DNA from: Planctomycetota bacterium
GTDB lineage: Bacteria > Planctomycetota > Planctomycetia > Pirellulales > Lacipirellulaceae
Reading direction: 5' to 3'
NCBI GenBank assembly: GCA_024278955.1
Contig: JAJRSE010000051.1
Location: 1 to 64,000, forward strand
Length of the DNA stretch: 64,000 nucleotides
Part shown: positions 52,201 through 59,243 of the stretch, one piece after another
Layout of the letters: every line of letters starts with the position of its first letter
Position numbering within the stretch: the stretch's first letter is position 1
Made by a program: the position numbers and the translations under genes
The notes under the pieces: generated by a model
What the model was told of the DNA's origin: nothing
Seen by the model: only the letters and a program-made list of their open reading frames with translations
Databases searched by the model: none

Positions 52201-53767
52201 GATGGTTGTCGAACCAACCTAACTCTTCGGACCACTTTTGTTGCTGCTTTGAATTGTTTGGCGTATGTGACGTCCATGGGAAAGACGTACCGCTTCCTTG
52301 ACCATCGTGACAGACGGTGCAGCCCATCTCTTTTTCAACGTGCGGACTCGAATCGGTTAGGTACAGATCGAGCCGCGGGTGGGAAGTAAACGGATGGTCT
52401 AGCCCTCGCCGAATCGTCAAGCTGAGTGGCTCTCCCCAGACGGCGGATTTCAACAAGTAGTTCGTCACGACCGCAGGTTCGTGGGCAGGCTGGTCTCCGG
52501 CTAGCTCAATGACATCGCCTGCTTCGAGTCCGGCCTTCGAGGCAAGGCTCTCTGGCAAAACATAGAGCACGGTCACGTCGAAATAGTTGACGATACCCTG
52601 GTCGGCTAATTTCAAACCATAGACATCGCGTACCGCATCTCCTGGCGATATTTCCGGGGCAAGCTCAGGTGGTTCCTCGGGAGTAGCTAGCGAGATAAGC
52701 CGCTCTCGTTCGCTTTCTGGCAAGGTGGGATAAGCCGGATCGCTCGCCGTGCCTGACGCTGTTTGAGAAATTGCTTGGTGGCAGGACTTGCAGCGATCGA
52801 ATCGTGCAACCTGCGAGAAGTTGTAGTTGATCGTCAACTCAGGCAGCCAAATCTGATTGATACGTACGTTGCCATCGTAAAGTGCATCAAGAACCGGCAA
52901 GCGAGTAATCCACTCCCCAAGGTTCGAGGTATTCTTCGCAACTTGTTCTTCGAGTCGAGTCAACTCGGTGGTCATGGCGCCACGCCGTTTTTCCAACTTG
53001 ACTTGCTCGGCGGCAACTTGCTTCACAATTTTTTCTAAACGCGAACGGTAAGTCTGAGCGAGGACGATCTTTTCGGTGAGCGCAGCGGTCGAGGTTGTGT
53101 AATCATCAATCCGTGATTGCACTTCGTTGCGAATCGCGGCACTGGCGCCCTCTCCAACACGCAAACCAAGCTCGCTGACGGCAGCGGTCCGGTCGGCAGC
53201 TACCGATTTGCGTTGGGCTACGACATTTTTCTCTAGTCGCACCGCGTCAACAACGAACTCCTGTAGCTCGCCGAAGAGACGACTTCGAGCAGCAAGGGCC
53301 TTTTCGTCTGCAAGCCGCGAAGCCTTTGCAAGCTCCGCATTCTCTTCGTCGCCAGTCTTCTCGAGCGATTGATAGGCTTCGTTTGCTGCCGCGGCTGTCT
53401 CGTCAAGCTTGGTTACTGCCGCCTCCAGCGCATCAAAACTGGCGGTTGTGCCATGGCGTTCGGCATCGGCAGTGGCAAGCGACTGGAACTCTTCGATCAA
53501 CTCGGGAGCAACGGGCTGTGCCTCGGCGCGGCGAATCTGATCATCAAAGGCATCCATCTTGCTTGCAAACTGGAACGCCAAAGAGTCGTGTTGCGACTGC
53601 GTCATCCAGGCTTCTTTTTTGCGATCGGTCAATTGCCATCGCTTCCACTCGCGATTATGGTCCTTCGCCAGGAGCCAGAGTGTAGCAATCGTCATCACAA
53701 GCGCAGAGCAGGCAAAGACGACATGCATCACCTTTTGGTTACGCCAAGTTTGTTCGGTTGCGGGCAT
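49220..53767 (-). CDS. Giant octahaem cytochrome c with coiled coil and PDZ-like domain
   Basis: A 1515-residue membrane-anchored protein. Order: one transmembrane helix (about 14-34), a long Ala/Glu-rich coiled coil (about 60-290), the first haem site CKSCH (Cys326), a PDZ-like domain (about 395-465; ESLASKAGLEAGDVIELAG), then CTVCH (483), CLKCH (538), CFGCH (574), CLACH (781), CFGCH (956), CAGCH (1127) and CVKCH (1388), and an acidic low-complexity tail. A His-rich stretch lies at about 1000. It is encoded directly after the cytochrome b halves, where cytochrome c1 would be expected, so it probably takes electrons from the Rieske protein and passes them toward the oxidase. Confidence 0.93.
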   Translation of the reverse strand: MPATEQTWRNQKVMHVVFACSALVMTIATLWLLAKDHNREWKRWQLTDRKKEAWMTQSQHDSLAFQFASKMDAFDDQIRRAEAQPVAPELIEEFQSLATADAERHGTTASFDALEAAVTKLDETAAAANEAYQSLEKTGDEENAELAKASRLADEKALAARSRLFGELQEFVVDAVRLEKNVVAQRKSVAADRTAAVSELGLRVGEGASAAIRNEVQSRIDDYTTSTAALTEKIVLAQTYRSRLEKIVKQVAAEQVKLEKRRGAMTTELTRLEEQVAKNTSNLGEWITRLPVLDALYDGNVRINQIWLPELTINYNFSQVARFDRCKSCHQAISQTASGTASDPAYPTLPESERERLISLATPEEPPELAPEISPGDAVRDVYGLKLADQGIVNYFDVTVLYVLPESLASKAGLEAGDVIELAGDQPAHEPAVVTNYLLKSAVWGEPLSLTIRRGLDHPFTSHPRLDLYLTDSSPHVEKEMGCTVCHDGQGSGTSFPWTSHTPNNSKQQQKWSEELGWFDNHHWIFPMKPSRFVESNCLKCHHDKGSLVASERFPDPPAPKLVEGWSLVEKFGCFGCHEVNGFDGPDRRIGPDVRLEPNWSEVASQILLDKGLTEEQQAWASSLVSSPDNSAARRQLMVALKKDSTQKSNGEATLTAATHKLADGLKDVDAPGQYRKAGPSLRYLSSKVDFDWLHAWISQPSDFRPSTRMPQFFGLHEHLQDPEDADELAESERYEPVEIRAMTEFLLANSNDFQYLTPPAEVTEAPSAERGQWLFESRGCLACHSHESFESVAADQGPDLSRLGAKLGSEKGALWLYSWIKQPQRYHTRTKMPDLFLDPLAETDSAGKPTGKITDPAADIAAYLMGGASDWKPAAVDQNWSEAEQSALEDLAQEWITSDAIPSARAKEFIQKGFPDHMEPRLKSDEKILLGMTEENHVAKLQEYVARRSISKHGCFGCHDIPGFEGAKPIGTTLAEWGRKETSKLAFENIHKFLEGPGNPDTASHDQHASHDGHDEHAGHGHLDPANFDPDTSYFIQSLNSHGRDGFIWQKLRMPRSFDYKTMKNKGYNERLRMPKFPLTDDQREAIITFVLGLVNEPPTDKLIYHPDPRQEAIVEGRQVLEKFNCAGCHTLSMEQWKFAFEEGTFDTQSEVVDFPFLAKHFSDKAVTDSLKKNSRGQMLATLHGMPVLSEETGLAQRVDEDGLPIEPDDDESEPYYLFTLWNNGLVEGNPWLRGIQDLMIPANPEGYGPADGTAHPAWGGTLARYLYPRAIAKAKETNPQVKGSEAWSWLPPPLMDEGKKVQTDWLHDFLMDPTEIRPAVIMRMPNFHMSSEDAAKLVDYFAAISGAEYPYQYKTRQRASYLASLEADQPERLSDAIGIVVNNNYCVKCHAVGDFQPQGDPVTFGPNLAEVYRRLRPEYLREWVANPKRILPYTGMPVNIPFEAGISQDLFHGTSVEQLDGLVDLLMNFDVYTKRQTSISSLVEATVAASASNEDDAEPAEEASDASTNNETN

Positions 53768-53854
53768 TTTTGAGTCGTTGGTAGTTAGTATTTAGTCGTC
53801 AGGCAGAGAGTCAATTACTAACGACTAACTACTTAATGCCTAACGCCCTCTTTA
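53768..53854. repeat. Word-iterated spacer (GACTAACTAC type)
   Basis: GGTAGTTAGTATTTAGTCG is followed 20 bases later by the complementary CTAACGACTAACTACTTAA. It lies within the operon between the octahaem cytochrome and the cytochrome b C-terminal half, so it would be transcribed and could fold. Confidence 0.5.
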
Positions 53855-55231
53855 CTAAAAGTTCAAAAAGTATTCAGGAATAGTAATCAGGTACTTCAGG
53901 TTAAAGACCCAGCGAAGCACCATTTTGATCGGCAGCGAGGCCATGAACAGCAGCAGGTTGGTCATCACCATAAAGCGGACGAAACCCATTCGCTGGTAGA
54001 AACTGCGGAACACGGTCAGCGCCATAATCGGCGGCAAGACAATGAAATAGCCCAGCACCAAGACGATGCCTAGCCACTCGCGGTAAATGATGTAGCCAAT
54101 CTGTGTCAAGGTACTACTCCCGGCTGCAGCTACCGGCGGGCTCATGCCCAGCAGGTCTTTCCACCAGAGATCCGAGAGATAGACATTGATTAAGGCTTCG
54201 ACTTTATGCGCATCCCAATGTTCGTAGGGGCCAAAAAAGTTCCAGTTCGGGCCGCGCAACAGGGTGCCAAGCACAATCAGTGTGATCCACATTTCCAGAA
54301 AGCCAAACTGAAAAACCGTATAGCTAAATGGTCGTTCCTTGATCGTGTAGTAGCCGTTGCCCTTCTTGTTGAAGTCTAAGTAGGGGATTGCCATCAAGCC
54401 GGCGACAATCATGCTTGGAAGCACCACGCCCGCCATCCACGGATCGTAATAGACGAGCATCTCTTGGAGACCCAAGAAGTACCAAGGGGCTTTGGAGGGG
54501 TTCGGGGTCTTTGCCTGATTGGCAGCCTCTTCGAGCGGTGCCGGCAAGGCAATTGCCCAAAAGATGAGGAATGCCATCAGCGCGATCATGCAGATCAACT
54601 CGATGTAAACCAAGTCGGGCCAGACCAGCACTTTTTCGTCGTCCAGCTTCTCCAGCGGAGGCTCGCCACGGGCGATACGATCGTCGTTTTCAACTGCTCG
54701 AGCGGTGCCTAGCCAAGTGAAGAAGGCTAGCAGAAATACGAGCATCACAATGGGCACATTGTCTGGCTTGGCAACGATTTCATAAAAATCGCTGTCGGTC
54801 ATCGAGAGGCCTAAAAACAGCCACATCAGATTCCAGATGGTCCAGGCAACCACTGGCTTCACGAAGAAACTTCGGAAAAGGTATAGCAACACCAACATCG
54901 CTGTGGTGCCCAAGCTGTAGACAACCGGACCAGTGCCTTGGTTGATTGCGTCTCGCAGCCCCTCAGGCAACGCGAGCATCGACACCCAACCACTTCCGGC
55001 AATAGCGCCGAGGATCGCAAACATGGTCGCTAGCAAAAGCCAACCTGCTGAGTTGGTAATAGCGACCTTACCGAGACCAGGCACAGGCAAGCTGAACCAA
55101 GTTTTTAGCTGTCCCGATCGCCACAAATAGAGGGCGGCCAAGCCATTCATCAGCGCCAGCGCAAGGTAGTAGGGCCCCAAAAAGGAGGCAACCATGCTAA
55201 AAAATTGGCCGTCTGTCAGTCCGTGGGTCAT
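53855..55231 (-). CDS. Cytochrome b C-terminal half (subunit IV-like), extended
   Basis: A 458-residue membrane protein with roughly ten hydrophobic segments. The quinol-site region reads NPSKAPWYFLGLQEMLVYYDPWMAG, the counterpart of the PEWY loop with Ala-Pro replacing Pro-Glu, as in some menaquinol-type complexes. FNKKGNGYYTIKERPF and the following helices match cytochrome b C-terminal domains. An N-terminal part of about 210 residues with several extra helices has no equivalent in cyanobacterial subunit IV (about 160 residues). It is encoded separately from the haem-binding half, as in b6f-type complexes. It lies 108 bp after that gene. Confidence 0.88.
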   Translation of the reverse strand: MTHGLTDGQFFSMVASFLGPYYLALALMNGLAALYLWRSGQLKTWFSLPVPGLGKVAITNSAGWLLLATMFAILGAIAGSGWVSMLALPEGLRDAINQGTGPVVYSLGTTAMLVLLYLFRSFFVKPVVAWTIWNLMWLFLGLSMTDSDFYEIVAKPDNVPIVMLVFLLAFFTWLGTARAVENDDRIARGEPPLEKLDDEKVLVWPDLVYIELICMIALMAFLIFWAIALPAPLEEAANQAKTPNPSKAPWYFLGLQEMLVYYDPWMAGVVLPSMIVAGLMAIPYLDFNKKGNGYYTIKERPFSYTVFQFGFLEMWITLIVLGTLLRGPNWNFFGPYEHWDAHKVEALINVYLSDLWWKDLLGMSPPVAAAGSSTLTQIGYIIYREWLGIVLVLGYFIVLPPIMALTVFRSFYQRMGFVRFMVMTNLLLFMASLPIKMVLRWVFNLKYLITIPEYFLNF

Positions 55232-55339
55232 AGGAGAGAGATCAGGGGTCAGGGGTCGGAGATCAGGGGATAGGATTTCAGTGGCAAAGTAGCCAGGGAA
55301 AGTCTGATCCCTGACCTCTAGGCACTGGCCTCTCCTTCA
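55232..55339. repeat. Word-iterated spacer (GGTCAGGGGTC type)
   Basis: GATCAGGGGTCAGGGGTCGG and GAGATCAGGGG at one end, complementary CTGATCCCTGACCTCT at the other. It is located inside the operon between the two cytochrome b halves. Confidence 0.5.
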
Positions 55340-56116
55340 CTACAGCGGTCCGCTGATGCCGCCGTCCTTTCTTACCCGCCAAAAGTGGATCGCTAACAAT
55401 AGCGCCACTCCTAACGGAATTGCGATGCAATGCAAAATATAAAATCGATTCAATGTCTCTTCACCTACCTCGCGCGCACCTAAGAGCGCAAAGCGGGCAT
55501 CCGAGGCGTTGGTAATCATGTCGACGCCGCCAAGAGTCAGCAGCTGCTGACCTGGGCCTTCATGGCCAATCACGGGAGTGGCGCGAGCCATATTTGAACC
55601 CACGGTAATTGCCCAAACGGCCAATTGATCCCATGGTAACAAGTAGCCGGTAAACGAAAGCAGCAAGGTCAGCAGAAGCAAAAACACTCCCACGACCCAG
55701 TTGAATTCTCGTGGCGGCTTGTAGCTACCGGTAAGAAACACGCGGTACATATGCAGCCAGACGGTGATTACCATCGCATGGGCACCCCAGCGGTGGATCT
55801 CGCGCAGTATTCCTAAGGAATGGACGTCTCGGAGCATCTGAATATCGGTATAGGCCCATTCAACCGTTGGTCGATAGTAAAACATCAACAGCACGCCGGT
55901 TACGGTTTCAACCAAAAACAGAAAAAAGGTAACCCCACCCATGCACCAAGTGTAGGAAAGGGCAATGCCTTGCTTCTTGACCGAGACCGGATGCAGATGC
56001 AAGAAAAAGTTGGTCAACACGACCACAATACGATTACGGCGATCGACCGGCATAGGATGACGGAAGATACTTTTCCAAATCTGTGATTCGCGGATTATGT
56101 CGCCTAAGCCTGGCAT
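55340..56116 (-). CDS. Cytochrome b N-terminal half (b6-like)
   Basis: A 258-residue membrane protein carrying the two b haems. Four core helices with the bis-His pairs: [26 protein letters not shown] holds the first His of each pair, and [26 protein letters not shown] the second. The Qo-site region [20 protein letters not shown] is well conserved. An amphipathic N-terminal stretch ([17 protein letters not shown]) precedes helix A, as in menaquinol bc complexes of Gram-positive bacteria. It receives electrons from quinol together with the Rieske protein encoded 63 bp upstream. Confidence 0.94.
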   Translation of the reverse strand: MPGLGDIIRESQIWKSIFRHPMPVDRRNRIVVVLTNFFLHLHPVSVKKQGIALSYTWCMGGVTFFLFLVETVTGVLLMFYYRPTVEWAYTDIQMLRDVHSLGILREIHRWGAHAMVITVWLHMYRVFLTGSYKPPREFNWVVGVFLLLLTLLLSFTGYLLPWDQLAVWAITVGSNMARATPVIGHEGPGQQLLTLGGVDMITNASDARFALLGAREVGEETLNRFYILHCIAIPLGVALLLAIHFWRVRKDGGISGPL

Positions 56117-56179
56117 AGTTTTTCTGACTTCTAATTACGGTTGGTTTTCTGTTCGGCCAACGTCTCTAAACTGGATTTT

Positions 56180-57199
56180 CTAAACGGGGATAAAGCAAGA
56201 CGGGTTGTCCCACTCGCCCTTTTCTTCAAAGAACAACTGATTTTTGTCGATCTCGATCTGCCCATCTTCGGCGACGCGAATGGCGTAGCGTTCTAGCGGG
56301 CGAGGTGCAGGACCTTCGAAATTGACTCCATCCTTGTAAAAGCCACTGCCATGGCAGGGGCACTTGAATTTCTGTTCTGCTTCGAGCCAGTTGGGGGTAC
56401 ATCCTAAATGAGTACAGACCGATCTTAAAGCGTAAATTTGCTGCTGACCGTTGTACTCGCCATTGGAAATCCAAACCGCAAACTGGGCCTTGTACTTCGT
56501 GTTGACCTGCCCTGGAGGAAACTCGTCAGGCAAACCAACTTTGAATTTACTTGGCGGTTCGCGAAGCACGTTCGGGAACATAAACTTCACGGTGGCTACC
56601 GTCCAAAGGAGTAGCGCCGCACCTAGGAAAGTAAAACCCTCGGCAAGGAACCCACGCCGAGTTTCTTCGCCTGCTCCCTTCTTGCTTGAGTTTTTAGGAG
56701 CTGGCGGAGCAATTGCGTAAGCAGGCTTCTGGGGCATCGGTGGCACAACGATTTTCGGCTTTTCCTTCTTAGGATTTGCCTTCTCTTTCGCTGCGGCTTC
56801 GGCCTTGCTCATCGGCCCAGCCTTCGAGGGCTTGCGGGCAGCAGCGAGAATGCTTGCCGTATCGCGAGGCTCGGCCGGCTTGCTGGGAGTAGCCGCCTTG
56901 GCTGCGGCAGGTTTCTTCGCCGCGGGCTTTTTCTCGGCTGCCTTTTTCGGAGCGGCCTTCTCGGCACCCGACTTTTCTCCTCGGGCCATCGCCAACATTT
57001 CAGCGACGCTTGGTCGCCCCGCTTCGCCAGGCTTGGGAACCGACTTCGAAGGCGCAGAACCCTGAGACACCTTGGCAGGTGCTTCTGCTTCGCTCGAATC
57101 GGTTTTGTTCGGTTGGTCGTCTGCCTCACCACCACCGCTATCAGCCTTACGGGCTGCGGCGATCATCTCGGCGACAGACATTTTTTTCTTATCGGCCAT
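56180..57199 (-). CDS. Rieske iron-sulfur protein with long repetitive N-terminal extension
   Basis: The start at 57199 (MADKKKMSVAEMIAAARK) is preferred to 57220; 339 residues, twice the usual length. The 2Fe-2S motifs are complete: CTHLGC (262-267) and CPCHGSGF (280-287), with ligands Cys262, His264, Cys280 and His283 and the disulfide pair Cys267/Cys282. A transmembrane helix (184-206) follows RRGFLAEG, a possible Tat-type signal. The first 180 residues are Ala/Lys/Pro-rich and should be cytoplasmic; a short motif recurs there three times (SVAEMIAAARK, SVAEMLAMARG, TASILAAARK). First gene of the respiratory operon; a CRP-like site lies about 200 bp upstream. Confidence 0.94.
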   Translation of the reverse strand: MADKKKMSVAEMIAAARKADSGGGEADDQPNKTDSSEAEAPAKVSQGSAPSKSVPKPGEAGRPSVAEMLAMARGEKSGAEKAAPKKAAEKKPAAKKPAAAKAATPSKPAEPRDTASILAAARKPSKAGPMSKAEAAAKEKANPKKEKPKIVVPPMPQKPAYAIAPPAPKNSSKKGAGEETRRGFLAEGFTFLGAALLLWTVATVKFMFPNVLREPPSKFKVGLPDEFPPGQVNTKYKAQFAVWISNGEYNGQQQIYALRSVCTHLGCTPNWLEAEQKFKCPCHGSGFYKDGVNFEGPAPRPLERYAIRVAEDGQIEIDKNQLFFEEKGEWDNPSCFIPV

Positions 57200-57769
57200 G
57201 TCGGCTTTTCCACTCCGCAAGCGCCGGCTCCTAGAACAGGAAGCTAGCGAAACTCACGCCCACAGGATGCTGCGATAACCATATGTCGCAATCCTGACTA
57301 CCAGGTAAAAAACAGTCTGCTAGGCCACGCAACTTACGATGCAAGGCGTTTGCTAGAACTGACTTCCAACGCCACGTTGGCTTTGCTATCAAATTCTTCA
57401 TTAGTTTGTGACAATTTTCACAAACTATCTAGCACAGGTTTAAGGATAACGCCTCTAATTGTCAACCGCCCTTTCTCTCAGATCGCCAACTCCTGCCCCT
57501 CCAGAAGGAGTTTTGCCAATTTCATTGTCCCTCCAATCGAAATATTCGTCCTCGGCCTCGAATTCCAAAAAGTCCAACTGGAAAAAGTCCAACTGGGTGG
57601 CATCTCTCTGGCAATACTTTCAACCCGCCCCTGGCCGGAGCCTTCCTCAGCGACAACAAACCTCGTAAAATCGCGAATTCGCGCCCAAGTGCTTGCTCAA
57701 GGCGAACGAATCAAGGTAGTCCAACCGCTCAATTCCTGGCTGGATCGCCATCGCAAACGGAGATTTTTA
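57200..57769. other. Divergent regulatory spacer between the respiratory operon and purD
   Basis: About 570 bp with no supported gene. The 140-codon upstream extension of ORF 57350 lacks family similarity, and the real purD start has its own ribosome-binding site. It contains the CRP/FNR-type dyad at 57402-57427. Nothing else distinctive was seen apart from a direct repeat of AAAAAGTCCAACTGG-like words at 57568-57598. Confidence 0.6.
57402..57427. promoter_or_regulatory. Perfect CRP/FNR-type dyad
   Basis: TAGTTTGTGA, six bases CAATTT, TCACAAACTA: ten-base perfect arms containing TGTGA-N6-TCACA, the core of the CRP site consensus. It lies 203 bp upstream of the Rieske start and 343 bp upstream of purD, in the spacer that must hold the promoter of the respiratory operon. 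A CRP/FNR-family regulator responding to cAMP or redox state is the natural candidate (inference). Confidence 0.65.
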
Positions 57770-59056
57770 ATGAAGGTACTGGTTATAGGCAGTGGTGGAC
57801 GTGAACATGCGCTGGCCTGGAAGATTGGGCAGAGTAGCCGCGTCGACCGAATTTTTGTCGCCCCCGGCAACGCGGGCACCGCCTCTGAGCAGGACGCTTC
57901 GCTAGAAAATGTCGACATCGCGGATAACGACATCCCACGACTCCTCGAATTTGCCAAGCAAAACGAGATTGGCCTAGTCGTTGTAGGCCCCGAAGCTCCG
58001 CTAGCTGCCGGAGCGGTAGACGCATTCTCGGAATCTGGCATTCGAGCCTTCGGCCCAAGCGCGCGGGCTGCTGAGCTCGAGGCCAGCAAAATCTTTTGCA
58101 AAAACCTGCTTCGACACGCCGACATTGCCTCCGCCGAGTTCCATACCTTTCGAGACGCTGCGGGCGCCGAGCTGTTTCTGACCTCGCGAGACGACGTGCC
58201 GGTTGTGGTCAAGGCCGACGGACTCGCCGCCGGCAAGGGAGTAATCGTCTGCGACAACCGCGAGGAAGCCCTTGCAGCGGTCGACCGAATCGCTGGGTCA
58301 AAAGAATTCGGTGATGCCGGAAATCAGCTGATCATCGAAGAACGCCTGGTGGGGCAAGAAGCCAGCGTTCTCGCAATCACCGATGGTCGCACCATATTGA
58401 CCATGCCCGCCGCCCAAGACCACAAGCCGGCCCTTGATGGTGACCGGGGCCCTAATACTGGCGGCATGGGGGCCTATAGCCCGACGCCGATCGTCACCCA
58501 GGAGATTATGAATCTGGTCGAGGAAAGGATTCTGGTTCCTACGGTTCACCAGATGAAGCGGTCTCGACGTCCTTTCCGCGGCATCCTCTACGCCGGGCTG
58601 ATGATCACGAAGCACGGAGTCAAGGTTCTTGAATACAACGTCCGCTTTGGCGATCCCGAATGTCAACCGCTGATGATGCGATTGCAAAGCGATCTGGTCG
58701 ACGTACTCGAAGCGACCATTGATGGTCGCCTCGACGAAGTCGAACCGATGCAATGGGACCCTCGACCTTCCGTCTGTGTTGTGATGGCCAGTGAAGGTTA
58801 TCCCGGCTCGTACGAAAAAGGACGTCCTATCCGCGGATTGAAGGAAGCGGCCCTGGTTCCCGGTGTCAAAGTTTTTCACGCCGGCACCGCGATCCAAGAA
58901 GGCCAAACGGTCAACAACGGCGGTCGTGTTCTTGGCGTCACCGCCCTTGGCGACACGATCTCGGCAGCCAAATTGCAGGCGTACACTGCGGTCAAATGTA
59001 TTCGCTGGGAAGGCGCCTGGTGCCGTAAGGACATCTCGGATAAAGCACTACGTTAG
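57770..59056 (+). CDS. purD: Phosphoribosylamine-glycine ligase
   Basis: An ATP-grasp enzyme that makes glycinamide ribonucleotide in purine synthesis. The ATG at 57770 follows GGAG at 7 bases and opens MKVLVIGSGGREHALAWKI, the invariant N-terminal loop; the ORF-track start 420 bp upstream is rejected. Further motifs: VGPEAPLAAG, KADGLAAGKGVIV for ATP binding, PAAQDHKPALDGDRGPNTGGMGAYSP, and EYNVRFGDPECQPLM for metal and substrate binding. At 428 residues it has standard length and is not fused to purM or purN. The 3' end runs straight into a repetitive spacer. Confidence 0.96.
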   Translation: MKVLVIGSGGREHALAWKIGQSSRVDRIFVAPGNAGTASEQDASLENVDIADNDIPRLLEFAKQNEIGLVVVGPEAPLAAGAVDAFSESGIRAFGPSARAAELEASKIFCKNLLRHADIASAEFHTFRDAAGAELFLTSRDDVPVVVKADGLAAGKGVIVCDNREEALAAVDRIAGSKEFGDAGNQLIIEERLVGQEASVLAITDGRTILTMPAAQDHKPALDGDRGPNTGGMGAYSPTPIVTQEIMNLVEERILVPTVHQMKRSRRPFRGILYAGLMITKHGVKVLEYNVRFGDPECQPLMMRLQSDLVDVLEATIDGRLDEVEPMQWDPRPSVCVVMASEGYPGSYEKGRPIRGLKEAALVPGVKVFHAGTAIQEGQTVNNGGRVLGVTALGDTISAAKLQAYTAVKCIRWEGAWCRKDISDKALR

Positions 59057-59243
59057 GGGATGTAAGATGTGGGATGTTTGATTGTTGATGTGGGAGAGAA
59101 GCTTGCCCGCAAAGCCCTCACATCAACAATCAACAATCAACAATCAAACATCCCACATCAACAATCAAACATCCCACATCCCACATCCCACATCAAACAT
59201 CCCACATCTCATATTCCCCGTTATTTCGACCTATACTTGCGCT
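59057..59243. repeat. Word-iterated spacer (CATCCCACATCAA type)
   Basis: After the purD stop, GATGTGGGATGTTTGATTGT runs on one side. After an intervening AAGCTTGCCCGC stretch, the complementary words ACATCAACAATCAA and ACATCCCACATC repeat about ten times up to 59210. The arms can pair. The same words appear at 6456-6475 and 63551-63619. Confidence 0.75.

Noticed and set aside
36149-57199. Alternative complex III operon
   Set aside because: Rieske protein and both cytochrome b halves are present and no ActB/ActC-like proteins are seen, so this is a bc-type complex.
57350-57769. 140-codon upstream extension of purD
   Set aside because: No PurD homologue starts before the MKVLVIGSGGREHA loop, and GGAG precedes the ATG at 57770; the extension also covers the CRP-like dyad.
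59090-59215. CRISPR array
   Set aside because: The repeats are contiguous short words of variable length without unique spacers, and no cas gene is present.
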